Origin: Desulforapulum autotrophicum HRM2
Lineage (GTDB): Bacteria > Desulfobacterota > Desulfobacteria > Desulfobacterales > Desulfobacteraceae
Reading direction: 5' to 3'
NCBI RefSeq assembly: GCF_000020365.1
Contig: NC_012108.1
Span: forward strand, 4,720,001-4,784,000
DNA: 64,000 nucleotides
Shown: positions 26,396 through 35,665 of the stretch, piece by piece
Layout of the letters: each line of letters starts with the position of its first letter
Numbering within the stretch: position 1 is the first letter of the stretch
The notes under the pieces: model-generated
What the model was told of the DNA's origin: nothing
Databases searched by the model: none
Seen by the model: only the letters and a program-made list of their open reading frames with translations
Program-made: the position numbers and the translations under genes

Positions 26396-27204
26396 GCAGG
26401 GAAGAAGAAAAGAGCCCATTTACCGAGCATCTTGGTGAACTCAGGGACAGGCTTGTCCGGTCCTTTATTGCCGTGGGCGTTGGTTTTGTCATTGCCTACT
26501 GCTTTAAAGAACGGCTCTTTGATATCCTTACCGCCCCCCTCATAGCAGCCATGGGCGAGGGTCAAAAAATGATTTTTACCGGCCTTCCCGAGGCTTTTTT
26601 CACCTATCTCAAAGTATCGCTGCTCACGGGAGTTATCCTTGCCACTCCTGTCCTTTTTTACGAGTTCTGGATGTTTGTGAGTCCGGGCCTCTACCGAAAA
26701 GAGAAACGTTTTGTTTTACCCGTGGTCATCCTGTCGATCTTCTTTTTTTGTGTTGGCTCCTCTTTTGGCTACTTCATCGTCTTTCCCTATGGGTTTCAAT
26801 TTTTTCTGGGCTTTTCGTCTGACACCATCCAGGCAATGCCCTCCATGAAAGAGTATCTTGGATTTGCTTCCAAAATGCTCCTTGCCTTTGGCTTTGTATT
26901 TGAACTGCCCCTGGTCCTCACCTTCATGGCTAGGATGGGGCTGGTTTCGGTGGAATTTCTTAAAAAGAACCGTAAATATGCGATCCTCATCTTTTTTACC
27001 GGTGCGGCCCTTATCACCCCCCCGGATGTGGTGACCCAGATCATGATGGCCATTCCCCTGATGATACTATATGAAATCAGCATAATCGGGGCCAGAGTAT
27101 TCGGAAAAAAAAAGGATTCAGACGAGGAAGAAGCGGCTGAGAACAGTGACGTTCAGACGGATAAGAGCACTGATGATACGACCCCAGGGGAAGATCAAAA
27201 TTGA
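26392..27204 (+). CDS. tatC: Sec-independent translocase subunit TatC
   Basis: This 270-residue protein has six membrane helices and the TatC signature near the N-terminus, FTEHLGELRDRLVRSFIAVG. Helix 1 follows that signature, and ITPPDVVTQIMMAIPLMILYE lies near the end. The C-terminal 50 residues are acidic and hydrophilic. TatC recognises twin-arginine signal peptides. The start is a TTG overlapping the TatA/B stop codon (TTGA), so translation is coupled. Confidence 0.95.
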   Translation: MSREEEKSPFTEHLGELRDRLVRSFIAVGVGFVIAYCFKERLFDILTAPLIAAMGEGQKMIFTGLPEAFFTYLKVSLLTGVILATPVLFYEFWMFVSPGLYRKEKRFVLPVVILSIFFFCVGSSFGYFIVFPYGFQFFLGFSSDTIQAMPSMKEYLGFASKMLLAFGFVFELPLVLTFMARMGLVSVEFLKKNRKYAILIFFTGAALITPPDVVTQIMMAIPLMILYEISIIGARVFGKKKDSDEEEAAENSDVQTDKSTDDTTPGEDQN

Positions 27205-27215
27205 CCTTTTTATCA

Positions 27216-27243
27216 TTGACAGAGTCTGATGCTCTATTATACA
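27216..27243 (+). promoter_or_regulatory. Candidate promoter for the tetraheme cytochrome gene
   Basis: TTGACA at 27216-27221 and TATACA at 27238-27243 are 16 bases apart, leaving a leader of about 250 bases. A GNRA-like hairpin (ACAGCC-GCAA-GGCTGT, 27429-27444) lies late in the leader. Confidence 0.4.
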
Positions 27244-27494
27244 GTTTGTCCACCATTTTCATATGGAACTCCCATTGAATCATTGCAAACAGAGGAGTAT
27301 ATCATTGGTTCAGGATAGAGCAGATACCATGCTTCAACCACGCCAGTTGCATGACACTTACAAAAGAAGACCTTTCCTGGAAACGCTAGAATTTCGGTTA
27401 CACCCGGAAGCAAAAACCATGGAATTTGACAGCCGCAAGGCTGTAAAAGGGTAGAATAAACTTTTAACTGTAAAATTGAGGAGGGTATTGAAAA

Positions 27495-27959
27495 ATGGGA
27501 AAAAGAATGTTGACTGTACTTCTAATTACTGGCGTGGCTCTTGTTTTTGCAGCCACAGGCCTGCAGGCAGGCACCAAGGTTGAAGACACCATCCAGATGA
27601 ACACAAAAGAGTATGCAGACCACTCTAAGGGCCTTGTGGAGTTTACCCACAAAAAACACATTGAAGAATACAAACTCAAATGCGGCGAATGCCACCACGA
27701 CGCCGAGGGTAAACCCCTTGACCTGAAATCGGGAGACGATGTCCAACGCTGCGTTGAGTGCCACAAGGAAACCGAAAAGGTCAAGGGCGAGAAAATCAGC
27801 AAAAAAGACAAGATCATGAAATACCAGCAGGAAGCCATGCATGCCAACTGCATCGAATGCCATAAGGAGCACAACATCTCATTGAAGGATCCCAAGGATC
27901 CCAGGGGCACCAAGGGCCCTGCTCCTGCATCCTGCTCGAAGTGTCATCCCAAGAAATAA
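27495..27959 (+). CDS. Periplasmic tetraheme class III cytochrome c (cytochrome c3-like)
   Basis: This 154-residue protein has a signal peptide (residues 1-26, cleavage after GLQA). Four CxxCH haem sites follow: CGECH, CVECH, CIECH and CSKCH. The spacing and the Lys-rich surface fit the cytochrome c3 family, which ferries electrons in the periplasm of sulfate reducers, typically from hydrogenase or formate dehydrogenase to membrane complexes. GGAGGG precedes the ATG. A strong terminator follows. Confidence 0.9.
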   Translation: MGKRMLTVLLITGVALVFAATGLQAGTKVEDTIQMNTKEYADHSKGLVEFTHKKHIEEYKLKCGECHHDAEGKPLDLKSGDDVQRCVECHKETEKVKGEKISKKDKIMKYQQEAMHANCIECHKEHNISLKDPKDPRGTKGPAPASCSKCHPKK

Positions 27960-27998
27960 TTAAATCCCGGGAGAGACAATCTCTCACCAGCTTTTCAG

Positions 27999-28031
27999 GG
28001 CCTTTCCGTATTTAGGAAAGGCCTTTTTTTT
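27999..28031 (+). terminator. Rho-independent terminator of the cytochrome gene
   Basis: GGCCTTTCC, seven-base loop and GGAAAGGCC form a perfect 9-bp stem, followed by eight T. It lies 40 bases past the stop codon. Confidence 0.92.
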
Positions 28032-28039
28032 GCTGGAAA

Positions 28040-29485
28040 CTAAAAATTGCATTCCTGGCGGCTTTGATAGATCCGGGCTTGATTTAAAATGGCTTCGGCC
28101 CAGGCAGGGGTGCCAGGGGCAAGGATGTGGGTATAGGTGGCAAACACCCGATTTGTGAAGAATCCGTCCAGGCCGTTGATGATCCCCTTTCCCCTTTCCA
28201 TGGAAAAGGCCATGGCACCCTGGGTCTGATCGATTTCAAGGACGGTGGAATATCGGAACTCATGGCCCCGGATCACCTCTCCCTGTTTAAAATAGGGGTT
28301 CTCTTCAACCACCCTCACCTGGGTGTAGCCATGTCCCACAGGCCGCTTGGACAACCCGAACCTTACAGGAAGAACCCCGGCCATGGGATAGACGACCCCT
28401 TCAAGGGTTAGACTCTGCCCGAGAAAAATAAATCCCCCACACTCGGCATAAATGGGAAGTCCTCTGGCTGCAAGAAGCCTTAAATTTTCAGAAAATGCAG
28501 TGTTGGCCGAAAGCTGGGCTGCATGGGTCTCGGGAAACCCACCTCCCATGTAGATGGCATCCACCAAAGGAATTCGACTCTCCCTGAGGGGACTGATGTA
28601 ACAAAGTTCGGCCCCAAGGGCCTCAAGTGCCTCAAGATTGTCCGGATAGTAGAACTGAAATGCGGAATCTCTGATAATGCCGATCTTGGGTCTTTTGGCG
28701 CCATGGTCGACCGCTGGAGGAGGCGGCACCCGTAAATGGGGCAATTTAGCAGGCAACGGTTTCTTTGGTGTTACCCTGTTCGTTGATTCCACACAAGCCC
28801 TGTAAAGCCAGTCAAGATCTATGGACGCCCTTGCAACCCTTTCTGCAGCGGCAACTGAATCCATGGAAAGGGCGTGTTCCGCCATGGGAACAAGTCCCAT
28901 GTGACGCTCTGGGAAGTCCCTGGACCCAAGCTTTGGAACAGCGCCAAACACGGGAAGATTGCAGAATTGTTTGATGTTATCCCTGACCTTGTTTTCGTGG
29001 CGTTTGCCGGCCACCCGATTCAGAATGACCCCAACGATGTCAAGATCGGGATCAAAATGCATGCATCCCAGGATCAGGGCTGCAATGGTCCGGGTACTCT
29101 TGGTGCAGTCAACCACCAGCAGAAGGGGAAGGTTCAAAAGCTTGGCAAGCTCGGCCGTGCTGGTTCGCCCTTGGATATCTATGCCGTCAAACAACCCGCG
29201 ATTGCCTTCAACCAATGCGATATCACAATTTTTAGAATGGGTGGAATAACTCTCTTGAACTTGGGAATCGGCGCACAGGTAGGTGTCAAGATTGTAGCAG
29301 GGCCGGCCGGCTGCAAGAGACAGCCAGCCGGCATCAATATAATCCGGGCCTTTTTTAAAAGGGGCCACAGCCAGATCGGACTGACGCCATGCAGCGGCAA
29401 TACCGAGGGATATAACCGTTTTACCGGCCCCGCCCCTTAGGCCTGCGACCACCAGACCGGGAATTTTTTGATTCGTCTGCTGCAT
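28040..29485 (-). CDS. dsrN: DsrN-like siroheme amidase (cobyrinate a,c-diamide synthase family)
   Basis: This 481-residue CbiA/CobB-family protein has the P-loop GGAGKTVISLG near residue 20 and a C-terminal class I glutaminase domain with the nucleophile in YAECGGFIFLG. Cobalamin members amidate cobyrinic acid. In dsr clusters the homologue DsrN amidates the siroheme of sulfite reductase. Placed directly after dsrD in the dsr cluster, it is better read as DsrN, though a cobalamin role is not excluded. Confidence 0.85.
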   Translation of the reverse strand: MQQTNQKIPGLVVAGLRGGAGKTVISLGIAAAWRQSDLAVAPFKKGPDYIDAGWLSLAAGRPCYNLDTYLCADSQVQESYSTHSKNCDIALVEGNRGLFDGIDIQGRTSTAELAKLLNLPLLLVVDCTKSTRTIAALILGCMHFDPDLDIVGVILNRVAGKRHENKVRDNIKQFCNLPVFGAVPKLGSRDFPERHMGLVPMAEHALSMDSVAAAERVARASIDLDWLYRACVESTNRVTPKKPLPAKLPHLRVPPPPAVDHGAKRPKIGIIRDSAFQFYYPDNLEALEALGAELCYISPLRESRIPLVDAIYMGGGFPETHAAQLSANTAFSENLRLLAARGLPIYAECGGFIFLGQSLTLEGVVYPMAGVLPVRFGLSKRPVGHGYTQVRVVEENPYFKQGEVIRGHEFRYSTVLEIDQTQGAMAFSMERGKGIINGLDGFFTNRVFATYTHILAPGTPAWAEAILNQARIYQSRQECNF

Positions 29486-29505
29486 GGTTTTATCGGGTAC
29501 GACGA

Positions 29506-29763
29506 TTAATCTTCACCCTCAGAATGGCTCTGCTTACCAGCACCTTTGATACCGTACATGGTGGTACTTCCGCTGGACCAGTACTCAAGAACACCCTCTG
29601 TAACCATGTTATTTACAACCTTTTTGATCATCCTGGGTTTGTCGTCGGGAAAGATCGAGTAGAAATCCTTGAGGTAGAACTTGGATTTAGACTTGGTCTT
29701 TTTCTCAAGCCATGCCATTATTGCCTTTTCGGCCTCTTCTTTGTTGTCAAGAAGATCACTCAT
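29506..29763 (-). CDS. dsrD: Dissimilatory sulfite reductase protein DsrD
   Basis: This 85-residue protein matches DsrD: a helical start, SKSKFYLKDFYSIFPDDK and VVNNMVTEGVLEYWSSGSTT, which build a winged-helix fold. DsrD stimulates sulfite reduction by DsrAB. The family is usually about 78 residues and this one has a slightly longer acidic tail. It follows dsrB with a hairpin in the 95-base gap and precedes dsrN by 20 bases. Confidence 0.95.
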   Translation of the reverse strand: MSDLLDNKEEAEKAIMAWLEKKTKSKSKFYLKDFYSIFPDDKPRMIKKVVNNMVTEGVLEYWSSGSTTMYGIKGAGKQSHSEGED

Positions 29764-29797
29764 GATGTACTCCCTCTATAAATTTTAAAACGTGACA

Positions 29798-29823
29798 GCC
29801 GGAGCACCTAGGGGCGCTCCGGC
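29798..29823 (-). promoter_or_regulatory. Hairpin between dsrB and dsrD
   Basis: GCCGGAGC and GCTCCGGC form a perfect 8-bp stem with a 10-base loop, in the dsrB-dsrD gap. On the dsr transcript it is followed by TGTCACGTTTT. It may be an attenuator or an RNA-stability element that makes dsrAB more abundant than dsrD. Confidence 0.55.
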
Positions 29824-29858
29824 CTTGAATCACCTTGTCAACACCAGCTTAGGCTCGA

Positions 29859-31007
29859 TTAGAACTTAAAATTGGTGGTCTGACGCCAGGACATGTATGC
29901 CTGCTGACGGAAATCATCAATGAGATGGTGGGTAAAGTTAAGCTCACATACTTCAAAAAACTTCTCCCATCCGATTCTCTCTGCCCAGTCACCCAGACGC
30001 TCATACTTGTTGGCGCCGTTTGAATAAGCATTAACCATCTTTTTGATGGCGTCGGTCATTGAAGGCCAGCGGGGCATCTCATTGGGAAGGAAGGCCACGA
30101 CAACCTTGGAGAACTTGGGATCGCTGATCCTGTTGGAAACCTTTCCACCGGCCATGAGAACAATACCGTCACCATCTGTATCGGCAAGGGGCATGGAGGG
30201 GCACATGGTGTAGCAGTTACCGCAGAACATGCAGCGCTCGTTCTTTACTTCAACTGACTTGACCTCTGTACCATTTGCAAGGGTCACCTTGGCTGGTTTA
30301 ATGGCTGCCGTGGGGCATGCAGCAACCGCAAGGGGGATCTCGCAAAGCTTGTCAAGGTACTCATGGTCAAGCATGGGGGGCTTTCTGTGGTAACCAAGAA
30401 TGGCTATGTCGGAACAATGAACAGCACCGCACATGTTGAGGCAGCAGGCCATGGAGACCCTGAGGTGGGCAGGAAGTCTCATGTTCTGGAACTCATCAAA
30501 CAGGGCATCCATGGTGGACTTAACCGTACCTGACGCATCAGTGGCAGGTGTGTGGCAGTGGATCCATCCCTGGGTATGAACAATGTTGGTGATACCTGCA
30601 CCGGTACCGCCGATGGGGAACTTGAGGCTTCCACCGGCAAATTTACGGCTCTTAAGGTCGTTCTTCAACGGCTCGACCTTGTCCTTGGAATCCACCATGA
30701 ACTCAATGTTGTTACGGGTGGTGAAACGAAGATGACCGTCACAGTGCTTGTCAGCAATGTCACAGATTTCGTTGATATGGGTGGTACTCATGAGGCGGGC
30801 GCCACCGCAGCGAACGGTGTAAACCTCGTCCCCTGTTTCAGAGACATGAACCAGAACGCCCGGCTCAAGGATCTCATGGTGGGTCCATTTACCCTTGTTC
30901 TTCTTGATGACTTCAGGATAAAATTCTTCAAAATGTTTCGGACCGATGTCGGTGATCCTGTTTTCCATCGGTTTCGCTGGATTGTATCCAGATGATATAA
31001 AAGCCAT
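29859..31007 (-). CDS. dsrB: Dissimilatory sulfite reductase beta subunit DsrB
   Basis: This 382-residue subunit shows siroheme/Fe-S residues in the [13 protein letters not shown] segment and an embedded ferredoxin domain ([16 protein letters not shown]). With DsrA it forms the heterotetramer that reduces sulfite, giving a trisulfide on DsrC. The start [20 protein letters not shown] and the whole sequence look like DsrB of Desulfobacteraceae. It lies 16 bases after dsrA with GGAGGG upstream. Confidence 0.97.
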   Translation of the reverse strand: MAFISSGYNPAKPMENRITDIGPKHFEEFYPEVIKKNKGKWTHHEILEPGVLVHVSETGDEVYTVRCGGARLMSTTHINEICDIADKHCDGHLRFTTRNNIEFMVDSKDKVEPLKNDLKSRKFAGGSLKFPIGGTGAGITNIVHTQGWIHCHTPATDASGTVKSTMDALFDEFQNMRLPAHLRVSMACCLNMCGAVHCSDIAILGYHRKPPMLDHEYLDKLCEIPLAVAACPTAAIKPAKVTLANGTEVKSVEVKNERCMFCGNCYTMCPSMPLADTDGDGIVLMAGGKVSNRISDPKFSKVVVAFLPNEMPRWPSMTDAIKKMVNAYSNGANKYERLGDWAERIGWEKFFEVCELNFTHHLIDDFRQQAYMSWRQTTNFKF

Positions 31008-31023
31008 GGTTATTCTCCCTCCC

Positions 31024-32349
31024 TTATCTCAGGTGATGTTTTCTGTATTCAACAACGTCGCGTTCGAATCCGCCAGGCACCTCATCCTCTCTCCAGAAGA
31101 TGTAGGGGTTAGTTCTGGGGTATGCCACATGCTGGGGCACAGCCTCGATACCTGTGACTTCGAGGAGTTTCTGGAAGCCCTGACGCATGATCAGCTCACC
31201 AAGACGTTCGCGGTTCTTGCCCTCTTCCATCCACCAGTCCCAGATATTTTCGATAAGATCTGTGATGGCTTCGTAATCATTGTCAGGGTTAACTTCCATA
31301 AAGGGAACCAGGAGAGATCCCATCTGGGCACCATCAAGGATGGGCGCCTTGGCACCGCAGAGAATGGAACAGCCTCTGACATCACCAATCTTAAGCGCCC
31401 TTGGCATGACGTTGATGCAGTGCATGCAGCGGGTGCAGTTTGCATTGTCAATCTTCAGCTCTTTACCGACCATCTTCATACAGCCAGTGGGGCAAAGATT
31501 GATGACCTCTTTCTGGATGTCAAAGGGGCCCCAGTCACGGCCCTTGTGGGCACCGGCGTTTGAGGGATATGCAGGATCTTGCTCAATGTACTTGTTGACG
31601 GCATCCTGATCGATCTTGATATCGTCCTTCCATGTACCGATGAAAGACATGTCAGAACGGGCGATGGAGGCAACACAGCAGTTGGGACAACCGTCAAGTT
31701 TGAATTTAAACTTGTAGGGGAAGGCCGGACGGTGAAGCTCATCCTGGAACTCGTTGGTCAAGAAATGTACCAGGGAATTGGTGTCGTAGCAGGAATATTC
31801 ACAACGGGAGGTACCCAGGCAGTCTGCCGGGGTTCTCAGGTTGGAACCTGAACCACCAAGATCCTGGCCCAGATTATGGGTCAATTCCCAGAAAACCTCT
31901 TCAAGCTGGGGAGTTGTGGTGCCAAGGAGAATGATATCACCTGTGGCGCCGTGCATGTTTGTCATGCCGGAACCCCGGAGATCCCAGAGCTTGGTGATGG
32001 AACGAAGGTACTCTGTGCTGTAGTACTTACCTGCAGGCTGGTTGACCCGCATGGTATGGAAGTGCTCAACACCGGGGAAAAGACTGGGCTGATCGCAGTA
32101 ACGACCGATAACACCACCGCCGTAACCAAATACACCTACGATTCCGCCGTGTTTCCAGTGGGTTCTGCCATGTTTGTAAGAGAGCTCCACAACGCCGAGG
32201 AGATCATCCACACAATCCTGGGGGATCTGGAATTCCACACCTGCTTCATTCTTTGCTCTGACCTCGGCCTGTTGCTTCATGTCAGAGACAAAACTCGGCC
32301 ATGGACCAGACTCAAGCTGATCCAAAAAAGGAGTTTCATGTTTTGCCAT
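31024..32349 (-). CDS. dsrA: Dissimilatory sulfite reductase alpha subunit DsrA
   Basis: This 441-residue subunit has the [4Fe-4S]-siroheme cysteines in a CX5C motif (CLGTSRC) and a CX3C motif (CPNCC). The ferredoxin insertion has [16 protein letters not shown], as in other DsrA. It is the key enzyme of sulfate respiration and gives the strongest clue to the organism's lifestyle. GGAGGT precedes the ATG by several bases. An unassigned 180-base upstream region separates it from the unknown gene before it, so dsrA may have its own promoter. Confidence 0.97.
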   Translation of the reverse strand: MAKHETPFLDQLESGPWPSFVSDMKQQAEVRAKNEAGVEFQIPQDCVDDLLGVVELSYKHGRTHWKHGGIVGVFGYGGGVIGRYCDQPSLFPGVEHFHTMRVNQPAGKYYSTEYLRSITKLWDLRGSGMTNMHGATGDIILLGTTTPQLEEVFWELTHNLGQDLGGSGSNLRTPADCLGTSRCEYSCYDTNSLVHFLTNEFQDELHRPAFPYKFKFKLDGCPNCCVASIARSDMSFIGTWKDDIKIDQDAVNKYIEQDPAYPSNAGAHKGRDWGPFDIQKEVINLCPTGCMKMVGKELKIDNANCTRCMHCINVMPRALKIGDVRGCSILCGAKAPILDGAQMGSLLVPFMEVNPDNDYEAITDLIENIWDWWMEEGKNRERLGELIMRQGFQKLLEVTGIEAVPQHVAYPRTNPYIFWREDEVPGGFERDVVEYRKHHLR

Positions 32350-32529
32350 TTACTTACCTCCGTTAATAGTTAAATTACATTTCCTTGATGAACGATGCCT
32401 TCCCGACGAACAGGTTGGACGTGATTCGATCAACAGTCTTACTCACAACTATCTACCAAGGATGACCCAGGGGGCCATCACGTTTCCTGCAATGTGATTC
32501 AGCAGATTATTAGTGCTCCTATAAAATTT

Positions 32530-33708
32530 CTATAGGACCTTGTCAATAAAAAAGCTCTTTTTTCCCATTTCACCCAGATGTGGCACCAGCAGTCTGGCAT
32601 GGGCTGCAATATTTTTTTTGAGCAGGTCGATTTCAGGGGCATCCTGATTGCAGGCAGCAAGAATCATTTCAAGAATTCCAGTCAGTTCCGTGCTGTCAAA
32701 CCCTCCGGTAAAATCAAGAAAACCCCGGCACAAATCCGATCCGCCCATGGAACCTGACCCCTTGGATTCAAGCCCCCGTAAAAAACCTGTAACAATGTGG
32801 GGAATCACCTGTTCATCCACAAGACAGAACGCCCCTGTGCCGTCAAATCTGTCAAGACGCATCCTCAGGGTGAGGTTAAGAAAAAAAAGCAGCAGGGCTC
32901 TGTTGATTCCATCCATATCAAGGTCTTCGCCATCAGCGACGACGCCGATCATGGAATCATAATTTCTCACTGTGATCAGACCAAGGTCAAACCCATGATC
33001 AAGGGGTTTAACCACAAAATCGCCTGCCGCATGGTGCCAGGGGAACACCTGATCAAAGGTTTCAAGGTTGTAGAGCCGAGTGAGGATTTCTGTTGCCTGT
33101 CCGTAGATTCCAAAATACTCGGGAGGTTCAAGGCAGGTCACACGACCGTCACCCAACCATAGTTCCAGATGCTGACGCTCCTGGGACCCTGAGATGTGAA
33201 ATTCAAGATATCCGTCAAACCACTGGGCCAGAAAAAACATTACATCACCAGAACCGGACGCCACCTGCCCTGAGGCAAACACCCGGGGCAGCACAACAGC
33301 GGGAAACTCCCGTGCAAGCCTTGCAAGTGCTGCAACCTCGTTCTCCATCACCCGGATGCCGTGGGCGGCCACGGCTGTATTCAGGACAAAGAAAAAGCGC
33401 CTGCCGGATTCAAGCCCTACAGTCACCCGGGCCGGATGGTAAAAGGCCCCATGCTTTTCAATGGCTATTTCAATGGATCGAAGGTGTGAATCTGATTGCT
33501 CACCTTGGCCATAAAATTCAAGCCCCTGGCGGACGCCCCTGTAATCATCGGCTGCGAGAAAGTCAGCGGCCGATTCAAAGAACTCACCCAGGCAGGGACC
33601 GGAACCCGCCCCACCGCCAAGGGGTAGATGCCAGAGGGAGGATCCGGGATCAAGGTCCTGGTCCATCCCTGCCATGCGATAAATGAAATCCGGGGTCAAG
33701 GATTCCAT
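32530..33708 (-). CDS. Unknown protein upstream of dsrA
   Basis: I do not recognise this 392-residue protein. It lacks signal peptide and membrane helices. Residues about 90-260 faintly resemble the N-lobe and catalytic-loop layout of kinase-like (APH/Rio) folds, with RFFFVLNTAVA, then VMENEVAALARLA and KPLDHGFDLGLI. The usual Asp/Asn catalytic residues are not clear, so no function is claimed. Its ATG directly follows the TGA of the TPR gene (TGAATG), so both are co-translated upstream of dsrA. Confidence 0.75.
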   Translation of the reverse strand: MESLTPDFIYRMAGMDQDLDPGSSLWHLPLGGGAGSGPCLGEFFESAADFLAADDYRGVRQGLEFYGQGEQSDSHLRSIEIAIEKHGAFYHPARVTVGLESGRRFFFVLNTAVAAHGIRVMENEVAALARLAREFPAVVLPRVFASGQVASGSGDVMFFLAQWFDGYLEFHISGSQERQHLELWLGDGRVTCLEPPEYFGIYGQATEILTRLYNLETFDQVFPWHHAAGDFVVKPLDHGFDLGLITVRNYDSMIGVVADGEDLDMDGINRALLLFFLNLTLRMRLDRFDGTGAFCLVDEQVIPHIVTGFLRGLESKGSGSMGGSDLCRGFLDFTGGFDSTELTGILEMILAACNQDAPEIDLLKKNIAAHARLLVPHLGEMGKKSFFIDKVL

Positions 33709-34371
33709 TCAGCCCCTGTGGGGAGCAAGCTCGTTCTTAAGCTCCTCAGCAACGTCAAACCCCAAGGCCACAGCCCTGTCACAATGGTCAATAGCCTTGT
33801 CATAAAGCCCCTTTTGAAGATAGCCCACGGCAAGATTGTTGTGGGCTATGGGAAAATCAGATTGAATATTCACCGCTTCAAGGTTGGCCTTGATACCTTC
33901 GTCAATCAGCCCCTTCATATAATAGGCACTGCCAAGGGTGGCAAAGGCCTGGACAAACTTGGAATTGTGAATAATGGCCTTTTTAAGGTGCTTGATGGCC
34001 TGGTCAAGCTTTTCCTCATCTTCTTTTTCATTTTTCCCGTCAATGACCTGGAGCAGAACAAATCCGATATTGGCGTACCCTTCAGCAAAACCCGCCCTGG
34101 CTTTAATGGCATAACGGTTATACCTGAGACATCCTTCAAGATCATTTCTCTGGAGACAGAGCCCGCCCAGGAGCACATAGGCTTCAGCCAGGTTCGGACT
34201 GCACTCAATGGCATCGTGGAGGGCTTTTTCAGCTGCGTCGTACTCCTGCTGTCCCATGAGGCCAACGGCCAGGTTGTAGTGGGTGGTCCCGCATTCAGTG
34301 TTCTCGGAGAGCGTGTTACGCATCCTAGCTATATATTCGTCTGCATTCTGTGGTCGTGGTGTGTTTCCCAT
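33709..34371 (-). CDS. TPR-repeat protein
   Basis: This 220-residue protein is made of tetratricopeptide repeats, such as THYNLAVGLMGQQEYDAAEK, AEAYVLLGGLCLQRNDLEG and AHNNLAVGYLQKGLYDKAID. It has no signal peptide and should be a cytoplasmic protein-interaction scaffold. It opens the minus-strand unit that runs into dsrA and is coupled to the unknown gene after it. A role in assembling or regulating sulfite reductase is an inference from position only. Confidence 0.85.
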   Translation of the reverse strand: MGNTPRPQNADEYIARMRNTLSENTECGTTHYNLAVGLMGQQEYDAAEKALHDAIECSPNLAEAYVLLGGLCLQRNDLEGCLRYNRYAIKARAGFAEGYANIGFVLLQVIDGKNEKEDEEKLDQAIKHLKKAIIHNSKFVQAFATLGSAYYMKGLIDEGIKANLEAVNIQSDFPIAHNNLAVGYLQKGLYDKAIDHCDRAVALGFDVAEELKNELAPHRG

Positions 34372-34583
34372 TAAAGATCCTTATATCATTCTGTGATGGT
34401 ACGTTTTATTCAAGTACAAATTTGCTTATACTATTTTCAACGGGCCAGGGTGTCAAGGGAAAAGAGGTTGAACTGAAACCCCACCTATGATAGCTGGTAA
34501 GGGTTAAAGGAAAAAACAGTCCAGCAGAAAAAAATGCACACTCACAGGGACAGGGAAACACACCATAATTATAGGGAGCTTTG

Positions 34584-35627
34584 ATGAAAACAGGATGCTA
34601 TACGGCGCTGATAACACCGTTTACCAATAAAGGAGAGCTTGATGGGGAAGGCCTTGACCGACTCATCAAATTTCAAATCCAGAACAACATAACCGGTATC
34701 CTTGCCGCCGGAACCACAGGAGAGAGTCCCACCCTCAAATGGGAAGAGCACAACCGGATTATTGCCGAGGTGGCAAAAGCTGCCCAGGAAAAATGCCTCT
34801 GCATTGCAGGAACGGGAAGCAACAATACCCACGAGGCACTGGATGCTGTACGCCATGCTGCCCGTGCAGGGGCCGACGCCGTTCTACTTGTGGACCCCTA
34901 CTACAACGGCCCAAGCTCCCTTGAGATCCGCAGGGAGTACATTGAGCCCGTTGCACGCTCATTTCCGGACATGCAGATCATTCCCTACATCATTCCGGGA
35001 AGAACCGGAACCCAGCTTTTACCCGAAGACCTGGCCCTTGCGGCAAAAAAATACCCGAACATCACCACGGTCAAGGAGGCTACCGGAAATATAGACAATA
35101 TGCGCCGAACCCGTGAATGCTGCGGCGAAAATTTCACCATCATGTCCGGGGATGACTCCCTGGTGCTTGAGATGATGACAGATCCTGCCATCGGGGCTGC
35201 AGGCGGATTCTCCGTCATGTCCAACATTGCGCCAAAGGCCATGGCCGATCTTGTCATGCTCCTTGACCAGGGCAGACAGGAAGCCGCTGAAAAACTTCAA
35301 ACGGCCCTTGCGCCCCTCCTCGACCTTGTCACCGTCACCACCGTTGAAACGACCCCCTTTGGCCGGGTAAAATGCAGGGCCAGAAATCCCCTTGCCCTCA
35401 AGACTTTGATGCGGGTGATGGGCATGCCGTCCGGAGCCTGCCGTGCCCCCATGGGTAAAATGACCCATCTGGGTCTGGAAACTGTTATCACTGCTGCCCG
35501 GAAAATCCAGGCCCAGACACCCTGGATTTTTGCACCTGTGGCTGATTTTTTCGGGGTGGATATTGACGAGCGCTTAGACAATCCCGAGCACACCAGGGAT
35601 CTGTGGTACGACTACGAACAGGCATGA
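34584..35627 (+). CDS. DapA/NanA-family aldolase with C-terminal extension
   Basis: This TIM-barrel lyase has TTGESPT (residues 44-50), YIIPGRTG with Tyr135, and the Schiff-base Lys164 in TTVKEATG. Lys164 and Tyr135 match the catalytic pair of 4-hydroxy-tetrahydrodipicolinate synthase. At 347 residues it is about 50 longer than DapA, with a Pro/Asp-rich tail. It could be the lysine-pathway DapA or a divergent aldolase. The ATG at 34584, with AGGGAG upstream, is preferred to the TTG just before it. Confidence 0.85.
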   Translation: MKTGCYTALITPFTNKGELDGEGLDRLIKFQIQNNITGILAAGTTGESPTLKWEEHNRIIAEVAKAAQEKCLCIAGTGSNNTHEALDAVRHAARAGADAVLLVDPYYNGPSSLEIRREYIEPVARSFPDMQIIPYIIPGRTGTQLLPEDLALAAKKYPNITTVKEATGNIDNMRRTRECCGENFTIMSGDDSLVLEMMTDPAIGAAGGFSVMSNIAPKAMADLVMLLDQGRQEAAEKLQTALAPLLDLVTVTTVETTPFGRVKCRARNPLALKTLMRVMGMPSGACRAPMGKMTHLGLETVITAARKIQAQTPWIFAPVADFFGVDIDERLDNPEHTRDLWYDYEQA

Positions 35628-35665
35628 TCAACCGTGGGACAGACCCTGGGTCTGCCCCACAAATT

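Noticed and set aside
27205-27494. tRNA gene in the leader of the cytochrome gene
   Set aside because: A GGTTCAGGA-like piece is present, but no cloverleaf with acceptor stem or CCA can be made.
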